Positions 21,311 through 32,511 of a stretch of DNA of 64,000 nucleotides are shown piece after piece. Made by a program: the position numbers and the translations under genes. Position 1 is the first letter of the stretch. Each line of letters starts with the position of its first letter. The stretch comes from Linanthus parryae (taxonomy: Eukaryota > Streptophyta > Magnoliopsida > Ericales > Polemoniaceae): positions 115,642,088 to 115,706,087 of the forward strand of contig JALGPY010000002.1 of assembly GCA_023055425.1 (NCBI GenBank). The letters are read 5' to 3'. The notes below the pieces were generated by a model. The model ran no database searches. It was not told the DNA's origin and was given only the letters and a program-made list of their open reading frames with translations.

Positions 21311-24140
21311 TGTTAATCTTATAGATGGAATTATCAAGATAAAGGATATAAAATCCATTAGACAAATTGCATTACAATAATGCATATCACCAAAATAAAT
21401 AGAACAACATTTGTCTCTTATTTTGACGAAGCACCTTCTTGTCCAAAAAAGAATCTACGACAACGCTTCTACTCATAGCAGGGATATTGTCGCATTTTTC
21501 TAATTCGTGGGTAATTCCATAAGGTGGAGATAATTTCCTATGGCTAATTCAGTAACCATTTGCTTCATCGCCCATGTGTAGGTTTATCTCTTCCTTATCC
21601 AATTGTCTACATCTCTTGATAGCTTCCACATTCATATAAATGTAGATCCTCATCTAGTATCACATACCTATGATGATGATATAGACACATTAACTTCCAT
21701 AACAAATATACATAAAGTGGAATTCATAATTCATTTATTTTTCTTTCAGGTATTTTTGTGCAGTTTCTCTTTCATTTAACCAGCTTGTGGGCTTTAAGGC
21801 AACTCCCTTGTTTTAGTAACAAACATGCTCATACCCTTGGGGTTCCGGAAAAACCATTTTGTCCTTATTGGTGCCTTGTTCATTAGTTCTCAATCACATT
21901 GAGTGAATTGATTTTGAACAAATTTTTCAATTGTAGCTAATGCAATTCTTGGTCCAATTGGGCGAATAACTCCATAATCTTTATCTATCACATAGATAAC
22001 TCCCAGTCTCTAAGCTTCCAATCCTATTGAAATAGGTCAGTTTGCATTTGACCTCTTGCTTTAGCAGTCACACATTACTAGCTTGTGTCGTCGTGTCACA
22101 TCTTGATGAATAAAGTCGCATTGCTTTGGCAATCCCGAACTTCATTACATCTTGATAATGACAAGTGCTAAGCAAGAGAAAATGAAATGCAAAAATGGAG
22201 CAACACTTCAAACCTTTCATGTTTAGCCTGCTCTTTATAAGAGCTTCCTTAATTGCATGATCATATGATACGCCGCTATTTTATCATCTTACTTCCAAAG
22301 CTTAGAGTTCATGGCAACTAACATGAGGCAAGTCACATCCAAATAACCATTCTTTGATGTTCATTTATTTATTCTTTAAAGTGTTTGGCGGTTGGTGGGA
22401 AGAGACTTTATGCTCTTTATGCTCTATATATAGCAATTTTCCTTTTACTTTTAGAACAATTCTCAATTTTGTACCATTCTAGAAAACTGTTTCTAGAAAA
22501 CTTGTTCTTCTCAAGGACGTATCGTAATGGTAAATTCGAGTTTGTTTGTTTGATGCCATAGGTATTCAAAAAAAGAATTATGCAAAATAAAATTACGTTT
22601 TGAACTATATTTAACAAGAACTTAAATTCTTAAACATAGCTCCCACAATTTTTTTCGGATTAATAACCCTCTCTATTAATGCGAAAATTATCATATATTT
22701 TCTAGTGGGCCAAGATTCATATTTCACCTCCTCTTGAGCTTGCTTTGGCAAGTCACCCAAAATTTGATTATTTAGGTAGGAACTCCTTCCAATTGCATCC
22801 GATACAACTCTTGGTTCAATTGGGAAAATAACTCCTTATTTATCTATCTCATAGATAATCCCAATTTCCTTGCCTCTAAGTTTCTCAATCTCACTGAGAT
22901 AACCAAGTTGCGACCAACCATTTACTCCAACAATCTCACATTACTTGCTTGTGCCGCCGCATCTCACCATAATGAATTAAATCGCCTTGCTTTGGCAAGT
23001 CCGAATTTAATAGACCCTGATCATGATGGTTGTCTAAGTAAAAGAAGGCAAAATGCAATATTTATCGTTTGAGGGATTTCCTTTTCGTTATTAATTGTTT
23101 TGTTGATCCTATCTAATCTACTTATTTGGATTGGGCAATCCCGAATAAAAGATCAAATTTGTTCATTATTATCTTGTTACATTTTGCATGCATCAACCAT
23201 ACACCAAAAATAAATAACAAGAAAATAAATAAATAAACAAGAAAATTAAATGTGGTATGGATATGGCCCCTAAGACTAAGATATCCCAAGCCAATGACAA
23301 TATCTTTAAGCCCGAAAGTGTCAAGCTCATTTCCATGTACCTCCATTTTTAGTCCATGCGTCCTAGGCTTTTGAGTACTCCAAGTCTTGTGGTTTCTTCA
23401 GTATTTGATCTTCTTATCCATGTCTTGGCTATCATCTAACTATCTAATACTAGCTAGCATATATAATAAATAGAGAGACCTCACAAGTTGAGGAAGAAGA
23501 CGACACGCGGGCCGTAAAATAATTAATTACATTAATTACAATAAACCAGAACCAAAACAAACCACAACTTAAAACATCCACAACCTAGGCTATATCCATC
23601 CACCATGCGATAAACACATAATACAATTAAAATCCATTGTTTAACGCGCTAGGTTAAGTTTAGTTGAATTTGAAATTTTCTAGGGTCAAAAGTTCAAGGG
23701 ACCTACCAATCTCATTGGCCGAACCCCAAAGGACCGCCATAGCCGGGCGGAACTGGTCGGCCCTAGCCTGCACGACCGGCAGCTAGGCCACAACTTTCTT
23801 GGAGCGCAAGCAAGAGGGGGCGGACGGTGCTAGGGTCAAACCCTAGGGTTTTTTCCAAAACTCCGTCCTCCTTTCCTTGTGTGCTTATTTCCAATTGATT
23901 AGAAAAACTCATTTTTCCCCAATTGTGCCAAAACCCTAGCTTTTCAAAACCCAAAAACTCACATCATATGTGAACAAAATTTTCCAAATTTTATACGACA
24001 TGTAAAATTGGTATAATCTCTATTGAATCATATTCAATTTGCATCATTATGCTATACTTCAATTTTCGCAAAAAGTAACAATTATAGTGTAAAACCTGAT
24101 AAAAGTAACACATTATATCATGTTATGCGCTATGACATGT
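21311..24140 (-). other. Element A protease/gag region, too decayed to read
   Basis: By position this should hold protease and gag. Only frames up to about 74 residues remain and no domain can be defended. A segment at 21940-22150 (caattgggcgaataactcc and following) recurs at 22810-23000, which indicates an internal duplication of roughly 0.2 kb. Confidence 0.4.
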
Positions 24141-24154
24141 GGCTCTGGTACCAC
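24141..24154 (-). other. Primer-binding site of element A
   Basis: The minus-strand sequence GTGGTACCAGAGCC directly follows the LTR end and differs by one substitution from the tRNA-iMet complement TGGTATCAGAGCC. Confidence 0.75.
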
Positions 24155-25552
24155 TGTAGGGTTTTGATGCAGGTAACGGAAGAGAATAACAAAAATGAAT
24201 CATGCTCAAAGCCCTCCTCGGATCACAGGCATGCTTTCATAACATGATTAGGGATAGTGAATTGTGTACCTTGTTTGTGTGATCACTATGAATAATTGTC
24301 TCTTAGTCTATACGAGTATATGCACCTAGGATAGTATCTGGAATCCTCCTCCACTTCAAGTTCTAGAAACAGGAAGAAGGAGGTAGAAGAATAATGCAAA
24401 ACAGAGCACCAAGTCGTGCCCCACTAGGTGGCTGACGACAATGAGGCGGCTGACGGGTAGGGGGGCCGAACTCTTGCCTTGGCTCTCTCCTTGATTTGTT
24501 ATTTCTCTCAATAATGACTTGTCTAGAGAAATAATAAGCTAGAGTGCCCTTATATAGTTAATAACTTCTTATTAACTACATATTTTCCCCAATACTAATC
24601 ATGTCCATACATAGATTAGTCCACCTTGCAAATTAGTCCTACTAACTTTGCTTGTGGTTGCGTTATGATCCTTTTAATGAATTAGTCAAACTAATTAATA
24701 TACAAATCCGGTTTAATCCATAAGGTGTGTGACGCCATAGGTTTATACTTAGTTGGTAGTAACTATTACAAACATAGAGCGGTGTCTAGCAACACATCTA
24801 TGTCATCTAACTAATAGAACAGTCAGTGATCCGACAAACCATGTGCCCAATGTTACCGCATTGTATATATTCCTTTGTCTCTATATCTGCATTGGACACG
24901 AGAGATAATTTTCACATTCGTATATCCAATCCATAGTTTCTCGATCCTTGGAATAGGCTTGTCTATAAAGATAACACCAATATCTCCATATTGATTTATC
25001 TGAGTCTGGCCACACATTCCATAAGCACTACCCCTCAAGTGGTCGTGGATATTTTCTCCCATTATGTGGGATGGACAAATCTTCTCTACATCACTACCAT
25101 CTCTAATCATGCTTCCTATCATGCACGTCGATTATCTTTATAGTTACCCAGTTACGGTGTAACGTTTGATAGTATCAAAGCATGATATTTGACAACTAGA
25201 GTATCTAGTGACTTCAAGTCTAAGGATTACAACAACATTAGCACTACGAGACACACTTGTGACTTTGACATAATCTAATTTAGTCTTCTCTTTGCGTGTC
25301 TATCAAGTATTCCATTACTCTTAATGCATACCCGTATGTTAGACTTGATATCTCCATATCAATCTACCCACATACTAGTCTATAGTGGTTGTCCTATTAA
25401 TAAATATAATGGACTAGGGATATTTAAGAATACAACATTTATATTCTAAGGACTTCATCATGTTAACATATCTCTATATCGATAACACAATGAATAGCGA
25501 GTCCATATAAATGTCACGACAAATTGATTTCCTCTAGCGCACAATTCCAACA
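24155..25552 (-). repeat. Element A 5' LTR
   Basis: A 1398-base LTR. In element orientation it starts TGTTGGAATTGTGCG and ends AACCCTACA. It is complete and gives the reference for the rearranged 3' LTR. Confidence 0.85.
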
Positions 25553-25553
25553 C

Positions 25554-26200
25554 TTACCTCTTCAATACGCCATAGTGACTGTCCATAAAACTGTCATTGT
25601 ACGTAAAGGTCTGCTGCCCATTCCCTTTATCTGGATATATCTTTTCCAGAGAAGCCATTTTACTGTGTAGATCCTTATGTGTGTAATCCAATAGGCCATA
25701 GTCACCGGCTTGTATAATCATGAAAAGAAAACTTTTACAATACTTGATGCCCAACTCCTTCAACGATCAGATGTGTTCAACATTCGCCTCGCTAACCTTT
25801 TTTTGGGACCGGTGGTTGCTCATGAAGTGTGGTTCAGAAAGTTCGTGAGAATGTCCGGGTTTGAATTTAATCAACGTAAAATGCTCTATGGGTGAACATC
25901 TTGAAATTTTTATAGGAGCTTTTCAGACAAACCTAGTGTTTCTGGTATGTTCCCATTTCCTATTTTCAAGGTAATCGAACATATCGGATCCCACACCTTG
26001 TCGGGAACAAACATAGATCCTTGACTTGATTCTATCCTTCGTTTCCGCGTAGACATACATGTGGTTACACCTTCTAATTTAAAAACCAAGTATCAAGACA
26101 TAGAAGTTGTACCAGTCATAAGCCTCAATCTCATTGTCAAAAGTAATTGCTATTACCTCTTTCTTGGAAAGAGTTATACCTGCAGAATACTTGACAATGT
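25554..26200 (-). pseudogene. FAR1-family DNA-binding-domain remnant
   Basis: On the minus strand, VIAITFDNEIEAYDWYNFY (around 26150-26094) matches the start of the FAR1 DNA-binding domain, in which F-x-S-x-x-x-A-x-x-F-Y is typical. KFKPGHSHEL further on fits its zinc-coordinating His region. Then comes an AGDYGLLDYTHKDLHSK block, as found between the FAR1 domain and the transposase domain. An in-frame stop near 25773 and frame shifts break it. The coding sequence stops exactly at the element A target site. FAR1/FHY3 proteins are light-signalling transcription factors derived from MULE transposases; this copy is dead. Confidence 0.6.
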
Positions 26201-27282
26201 TATCTACTAAACTAACATAATGAACTGCAAGATTATGTACACTTACTATGTATGATATATGCATTCAAATCTACCGCAATATAGTTTCGGGTGGTATAAT
26301 CTATATATTTCTCAGTAAGAGTGTGTCGAAATGTTCATCTTCATCCATTCTTCGAAATTGTATTCTTCTTTCTCATAATCAAGAGGCAAAGACTACAAAC
26401 CTTTTCCATACCAACCATTCTCACAAATTTCACTCCCTTATCTGGAAGTGGTTTGTTTCTCTCATTGTTTATCTCCTTTCCTTCTCACCCTAATGATCAA
26501 ATAAGAAGACCCCAACCACCAAAAATGTAGTATTTCACTATTTGGGACATAGGTTTCATAAAGACAAGATGAATGGTTTAAGGAATTATCTTCAAACATA
26601 CTGAAACTCCGAAAAGTTGATTTCCTATGTAATGTATGGATGTAATATATAAATTTCTCAACTACCATGACCTAATTGTCAGTTAGGAAAACCTATTTTT
26701 ATTAATGTTATAGTAAATTTTAAGATAACATTGATAAGTTAGTAGATATCTTATTGCTCGTTGAGTTTATTGTGGGTAGAAGAGATTTCAAATCATTTAA
26801 CGCACAAAATAACTGAACCACCCCAAACATATCTTTAGATCTAGCCTCCTTGGTTGTAAGAGCCTAAGGTACAACAATGTTTAGTTAACTCTCCTACCTA
26901 CCAAGCCATATGAGATGTTCATATGATAGTGTTCAATCCTATCTAAACTATGTGTTAACTTAAATTCACATAATTAATATAACAAAGTTAATAGAATAGA
27001 ACAAGTTTCAAAATCAACAAGAAAAGTATCTTAAACATCTAAGTAAGAGTTGGTAAGCTAATAGAAAGCAAAATTGAGACAAATAAAAGGACTTTAACAT
27101 TGCAGAAATACATGTTAGAATCTAGGATGCAACTTTCTTTGGTGTAATTCAACACTAACAATGTACGGTGAGTAAGTTAGACATGTTTCTTTTTGGCCCA
27201 CATCTTTGTTGTAGTCTTATAAAAACAATTTACATTCACTTAGTGTTACCTTACACCCAATAGAAAGGACACAAAGTGAACT
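26201..27282. other. AT-rich spacer before copia element B
   Basis: No recognised coding sequence. The frames at 26248-26668 are short and overlap on both strands. No LTR or primer-binding site for element B was found here. Confidence 0.35.
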
Positions 27283-28436
27283 AGTAAGTTAATAATGTTT
27301 CTGAAGGACGGGAGATATGGGTGTTTTATTATTAATAAAACTATTGAAAATATCATACTCACTGCTCCAAGGTCATACAATGTTTATGCTATGAGTACTG
27401 ACAAAGTTGCAGGAGATAGTCTGAAGTGTCTCCAAGCTTTGAAGGAAGACTCAAAGCTTTGTCATAGAAAACTTGGGCATATAAGCATGCACACAATGAA
27501 CAAGCTTATCTCAAAGGACCTGGTAAGAGGATTACTAGCTATGAATTTTAGAGATGATTAGCTATGCAAGGCATGTACCCAAGGTAAATAGACAAGGAGC
27601 TCATTCATGCCAAATAATTTTGTAAGTTCTACTAGAATCTTAAAGATGCTGCATATGGACATATATATGTGGTCCTATGAGGGTTCAAACACCCAACTGT
27701 AAGAGGTATATACTTGTTGTGATAGATTATTACTCTGGATTTACTTGGGTTATGTTAGTTAGAGAAAAATCTGAAGCACTACATGAATTCTCAAAGCTTT
27801 GTAAGGAGATTCAAACTTTGAATAATGTACCTGTTGCATCAGCTACGAGTGCCCATGGTAGAGAATTTGATCAACTTGACTTTGATTTAATTTGTGCACA
27901 CAATGGCATCTTACACAAATTTTCTACACATAGAACTCCTCAGTAGAAGGGAATAGTTGAGAGGAAGAATAGGACACTTGAAGATATGTCAAGAACCATG
28001 CTTATTCAAAATAGTTTCCCAAAATATTTTCGACCGGAAGCTATTAACACTGCCAACTATGTGCTTAATAGATGTATGATTAGGCCTATTTTGGAGAAAA
28101 CTCCATATGAACTTTTCAAGGGCAGAATGCCTTTTGGTTGTACTTGTTTCAAAACTTTTGGTTGTAATTTTTATGTGCATAATAATGGCAAGGATAACCT
28201 TGGTGATTTGAAGCTAGAAGTGATGAATGTGTATTTGTTGGATATTCTCAATATAGCAAAGCATATAGAGTTTTCAATAAAAGAACCAAAGTTGTAGAAG
28301 AGAGCATTCATGTGATTTTGATGATAGAAATGATGGTTCCTTGAGCGAATATTTTGTAGATCTCAATCTAAATAAGTATGAAGAAGATGATGATACTGAG
28401 AAAGAAAATTGCACCAAAACTTATCTGGAGGAACAA
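27283..28436 (+). pseudogene. Element B GAG-pre-integrase and integrase
   Basis: The first block contains CHRKLGHISMHTMNKLIS, a GAG-pre-integrase H-x-x-L-G-H motif. Next come YILVVIDYYSGFTWVMLV (integrase core, D in DYYS), then GREFDQLDF (second catalytic Asp normally in this area; here Asp/Glu context is altered) and HKFSTHRTPQ. The third catalytic Glu region is IVERKNRTL near 27955-27981. The C-terminal part includes PYELFKGRMP. A stop after THRTPQ, a stop before CKACTQG, and later frameshifts split the frame into 27295-27561, 27677-27946 and 27986-28297. Confidence 0.75.
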
Positions 28437-30459
28437 TGTTGATGAATTAAAATTGCATATTTTAGTATGTTAACGAACTCTTCTTAACTTGATAATATGT
28501 GTAATTTATCTATTTTATCTCTCTTTCTAGACTTATGCTTGTTTTCGTAGTTTTGGTTGTTTTCTCTCATTTTGTAGGCAAAGGAGTGAGTTAAAACACA
28601 AGGGGCTAGTTGTGAAAGCTTGAATGAGGAATTTGAAGGCTTAATTTGAAGGAGTCAAGTGATAAGAGGCTAAAGTTGAAGACCAAGCAACTAATTTGCA
28701 AGCTAAAAGTGAAGATTTGAAGACCTATTTGTGAAGACAAGAGAAGAATATGGGGTCGTTATTGAAGACTTAGAAGAAAAGAGGTCAAAATGAGAGTCAA
28801 AGGTTGAAGAGGAGGGCAAAATAGAGAAGAAACTAACGGAAGTGGGGCTTAAGTTCAAGTTTTGAAACGTTTTAATGGACTATTTGAAGGATACTTAACG
28901 GACTGGGGGTCATATTGCCATTTTCAGAAGATTTTAAGTAAGGATCCGGGCCTTTTAAAACATTAAAGCAAGCTAGGGGGAGCCGGGTGCAATTTCCCTA
29001 ACCCAGCTCACCCCCAGCTCACCCTCACGCGTCTGTCTCTCTCTCTCTCGTCATTCTCTCTCCCCGACGCACCAGAAAACCTAGCATCCATTGTTAAGCT
29101 TCGCTGAAGCTTCCTTCGGCCCAAACCATGACCAATTCTTCACCAAATCGGGTGAAACCGGTACCAATCTTCTCCTTGTTCAACCCTCTTCCTAACCCAC
29201 TGCTCAATTTGGCCCAAACCGAAGTGAAGAGAAAAGCCCCAAATGACCTAGGGTTCGTGAAGCTTCTGCAAATCAACGAAGGAGGAGCTTTGAGATGAAT
29301 TGGAGGGTGAAGATTGAAGACTTGGGGGCTACAAAACCCCCTCTCACTGCCTATATAAGCTGAAGAGAAAGAAGAAGAAGGGGACGACGAACACGCTTTT
29401 GGCTGAGCCGAAGCTCTATCTCTCTCTCTTCTCTCTCGGTACTAAATCGATTCTGGGTTCGTTCTGGTGTTTCCGAGCTCGTCCCGAGCTATCACGGAGC
29501 CAGCAACAGCCAAAGGGAGAGAGTGGTAGGTCTGGTTAGGTCTGGGTTCGAATTGCTCTGTTTTGGAGTACTGTTTTGTGCACTGTTCTTCAGTTTGTGT
29601 TTGCAGCAGCAGTCAGCTCATGTTTTAGCTGCTGTTAGCTTTGAATTGTTGGGTTGTTAGCTGGTTTAGTTTGATTAGAGTGTGTTGGAATCAAGTTGTA
29701 GTAGTTTGTTCATCATTTGGTAGCAAGTTGGTGTTATTTGGTGGAATCGAAGAGTATTTGAGCTTGAATATAATGACTATTTTCATGAATACTCTTGATT
29801 CTTGTTTCTTGCTCTTGAATATGAACAACTAAGCTACTTGTTGGGTTTGAATGATGAAGATAGATGACTTGTGTGTGAGAAATTCAATTGTTATTCTAGT
29901 CTTATAAGTTGGATGTCCAATTCGTAGTATTCAAGTGTTGAATATCAAATCCGAATTGTGGCATGATCTTTCATATGGAAACGCTCTCGTTTACATATGA
30001 AAGATGCTTGACATAACTCGATTTTGCATTTCACTCTTGAATACAAGAGCTAGACAAAAATCCTCTTGCTATATAATCCATGCTTTTCTTTGACATAAAC
30101 TTTGGGTGTTGATGCTCACACACAAGGCATCTATTGGAATCGATTGACCCAACTTACTCTCTTATTGGCAAACTCGTTTGAATCGTATTAGTAATAGTGT
30201 TAGTAGTTGTTTTCTTTCTTAGTTATTTGCTCTAGCAATATCAACAACTCTTGCTCCATCACTTGAGTGGTGGATTCAAAGCTTGGCTAGCTCTAAATCC
30301 TTTGGGAAACTTGTTTTGTTAATTTAGTTAGTTGCTTAGTAAGTTTACTAGTTAGCTTAGAGTGTTTAATCTCCTTCCCAATCCTTGTGGAAATTGACCC
30401 CGTTCTTACTCGGGTACTACTTAGAACGATATTCCTATACTTGGGAATTATCGTGAACA
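28437..30459 (+). mobile_element. Solo LTR inserted in element B pol, TSD AACAA
   Basis: A 2023-base segment starts TGTTGATGAATT and ends TCGTGAACA, with AACAA at 28432-28436 and again at 30460-30464. Removing it and one TSD copy joins the flanking coding sequence in frame (YLEEQ to PRESQSFEQ), which proves the boundaries. It has no internal region or second LTR, so it is what remains after LTR-LTR recombination. A TATA box (tatataag, 29352-29359) followed by a CT-rich stretch fits an LTR promoter. The 3' part (gaccccgttcttactcgggtac) resembles Ty3-gypsy LTR ends. It contains no credible gene. Confidence 0.85.
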
Positions 30460-30464
30460 AACAA

Positions 30465-32071
30465 CCAAGAGAATCTCAAAGCTTTGAACAATATTCAGAA
30501 CAGAATCCTCAAATCCTTGAGAATGGACTTCACAGATCACAAAGTGCTCGAGCCACTGCATCAAGCTCTAAAGGTATTGGAAATATTATTGGAGAACCAG
30601 AAATCTGGACACCAATAAATAAGTTCAAATATATGTCAGCTCATCCATCAGACAATATCATCTCAAATCTAACCACAGGTACACAGACCAGAGGACAGCT
30701 GAAGGACTTGTGTGGCTTGAATGGATTTGTATCACTTGTAGAACCTAAAAATTCTATGGAGGCATTACAGGAATCAAATTGGATCATTGCAATGCAGAGT
30801 GAGGTGAATGAATTTGAAAGGAATACGGTATGTTACTTGTTTCCTATGCCAAACACACAATCAGTAATTGGAACAAGGTGGGTGTTCAGATTGAAGCTTG
30901 ATGAGAATGGTAAGATTGTCATAAACAAGGCCAAACTTGTGGCACATGGATATAATCAAGAAGAAGGTATTGATTATGGGGAGACATTTTCTTCTGTTTC
31001 CAAGTTAGAAGCTATTAGAATACTTCTTGCATTTGCATATCACAAACAATAAAGCTTTATCAAATGGATGTCAAATGTGCTTTCTTAAATGGATATTCAG
31101 AATAAGTAGTATATGTAGCTCAACCTCCAGGTTTTGAAGATGACTATTTCCCTGATCATGTTCACGAAGTTGACACAGCTCTCTATGGCCTCAAACAAGC
31201 TCCAAGGGCTTGGTATGGCAGCCTTTCAAAGTATTTAATTGAAAATAATTTAAATAGAGGCCTAGTAGACAAAGCACTTTTCATTAAGACTATTGAAAAG
31301 GACATCCTAGTAGTATAAAATTATATTGTTGATGATTTATTATTTGGTGCTGCTAATGATGCTCTGTCAAAATAGTTTTCTAGTCTAATGTGCAGGGAAT
31401 TTGAGATGAGCTTTATGGGAGAATTAAATTTCTTTCTTGTACTTCATGTACATCAAATGAAGAAAAGATTTTTTGTGCATCAAGTAAAATGTACCAAGGA
31501 CTTTCTGGATAAGTATAAAATGTCTCTGTCCAAGGTAGCTAAGAATCCCATGAGTACTTCATTATCCTTAGGTAAGGATACAAATGGTAAGAGTGTGAAT
31601 CAAAAGGAGTACGGAGACTTTGCAGGATACAAAGTTGACAGGGAGAGCACATCGGGGTGTTGCCAATTTCTTGTCTCTTCACTGATTAGCTGGAATTCAA
31701 AGAAGCAAAACTCAGTAGCCTTGTCAACTGCAGAAGCTGAATACATAGCAACTGGAGCTTGTTGCTCACAAGTTCTATGGATTTCCCAAAAAATGAGAGA
31801 CCTTGGTTATGAATTCAGAGAAGTGCCTATCAAATGGGACAACACAAGTGTCATTTCAATAACAAAGAATCATGTGCAGAATTCAAGAACTAAACACATT
31901 GATGAAAGACACCATTTCATAAGAGGTCATGTGGAGAAAGGTGACGTGTCTTTATATGTTGTATCTACTGCTATGCAGATTACTGATATTTTCACTAAAC
32001 CATTGCCAGGTGAGAGGTTTGCATCTCTAAGGCTTGAAATGTGCATGCTAAACAATGACGCATTGGTTTAG
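30465..32071 (+). pseudogene. Element B reverse transcriptase and RNase H
   Basis: The 221-residue frame at 30387-31052 (real homology from 30465) carries SVIGTRWVFRLKLDENGKI and KAKLVAHGYNQEEGIDYGET, the start of the copia RT. The core (31060-31380) has MDVKCAFLNGY, LYGLKQAPRAWY and VDDLLFG, but two stops. The frame at 31388-32071 holds the RT end and RNase H, with LVSSLISWNSKKQNSVALS, AEAEYIATGA, TKHIDERHHFIR and DIFTKPLPG. Relative to element C about 75 residues are missing at 31620, removing the late RT/early RNase H block. Stops make it non-functional. Confidence 0.82.
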
Positions 32072-32511
32072 GGGGAGTATTAGATTATATGTGTTATGTG
32101 TGTGAAATTCCAAAGTCTTGAAAAGATACTTTCCCAACCTTGGAAGTATTCTTCAAAGCTTCAAAAATTTTTGGTGGTTTTGCAGTTCACCAAAGGTTTG
32201 GACCTATACTTCAAAGCTTTGCGGAATCATTATGCTTATGTTGTTCAATAAATGGATCAAATAATATTTGGCATTATCTTAATAGATATGTTGTCAATAT
32301 TATAATTGTTTAGAGATTTTCCAAAAAATTCTAAAAATATCTTTTCGGGTACGATTTTAGATAAATTTCAAAAGAGTCCTTATTGGTTCAAGTTTAAATT
32401 CTTTTTAGGTAAACACTCCAGGCATTATCTTCTATTTCTTTCAGTCTCTATCTCCATATCTCTCTCTCTCTCTCTCCAATCTCTCTACACCTCTTGAAAC
32501 CCTAAACCCTA

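Larger units (their letters stand above)
17081..25552 (-). mobile_element. Ty1-copia element A, complete ends, TSD CTTAC
   Basis: An 8.47-kb element on the minus strand. CTTAC flanks it at 17076-17080 and 25553-25557. In element orientation it contains a 5' LTR (25552-24155), a tRNA-iMet primer-binding site (24154-24141), badly decayed gag, GAG-pre-integrase, integrase and reverse transcriptase. The 3' LTR is split by a second pol fragment. Domain order PR-IN-RT places it in Ty1-copia; the lineage is not assigned. Many stops and frameshifts, plus loss of RNase H from the main body, show it is long dead. Confidence 0.85.
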
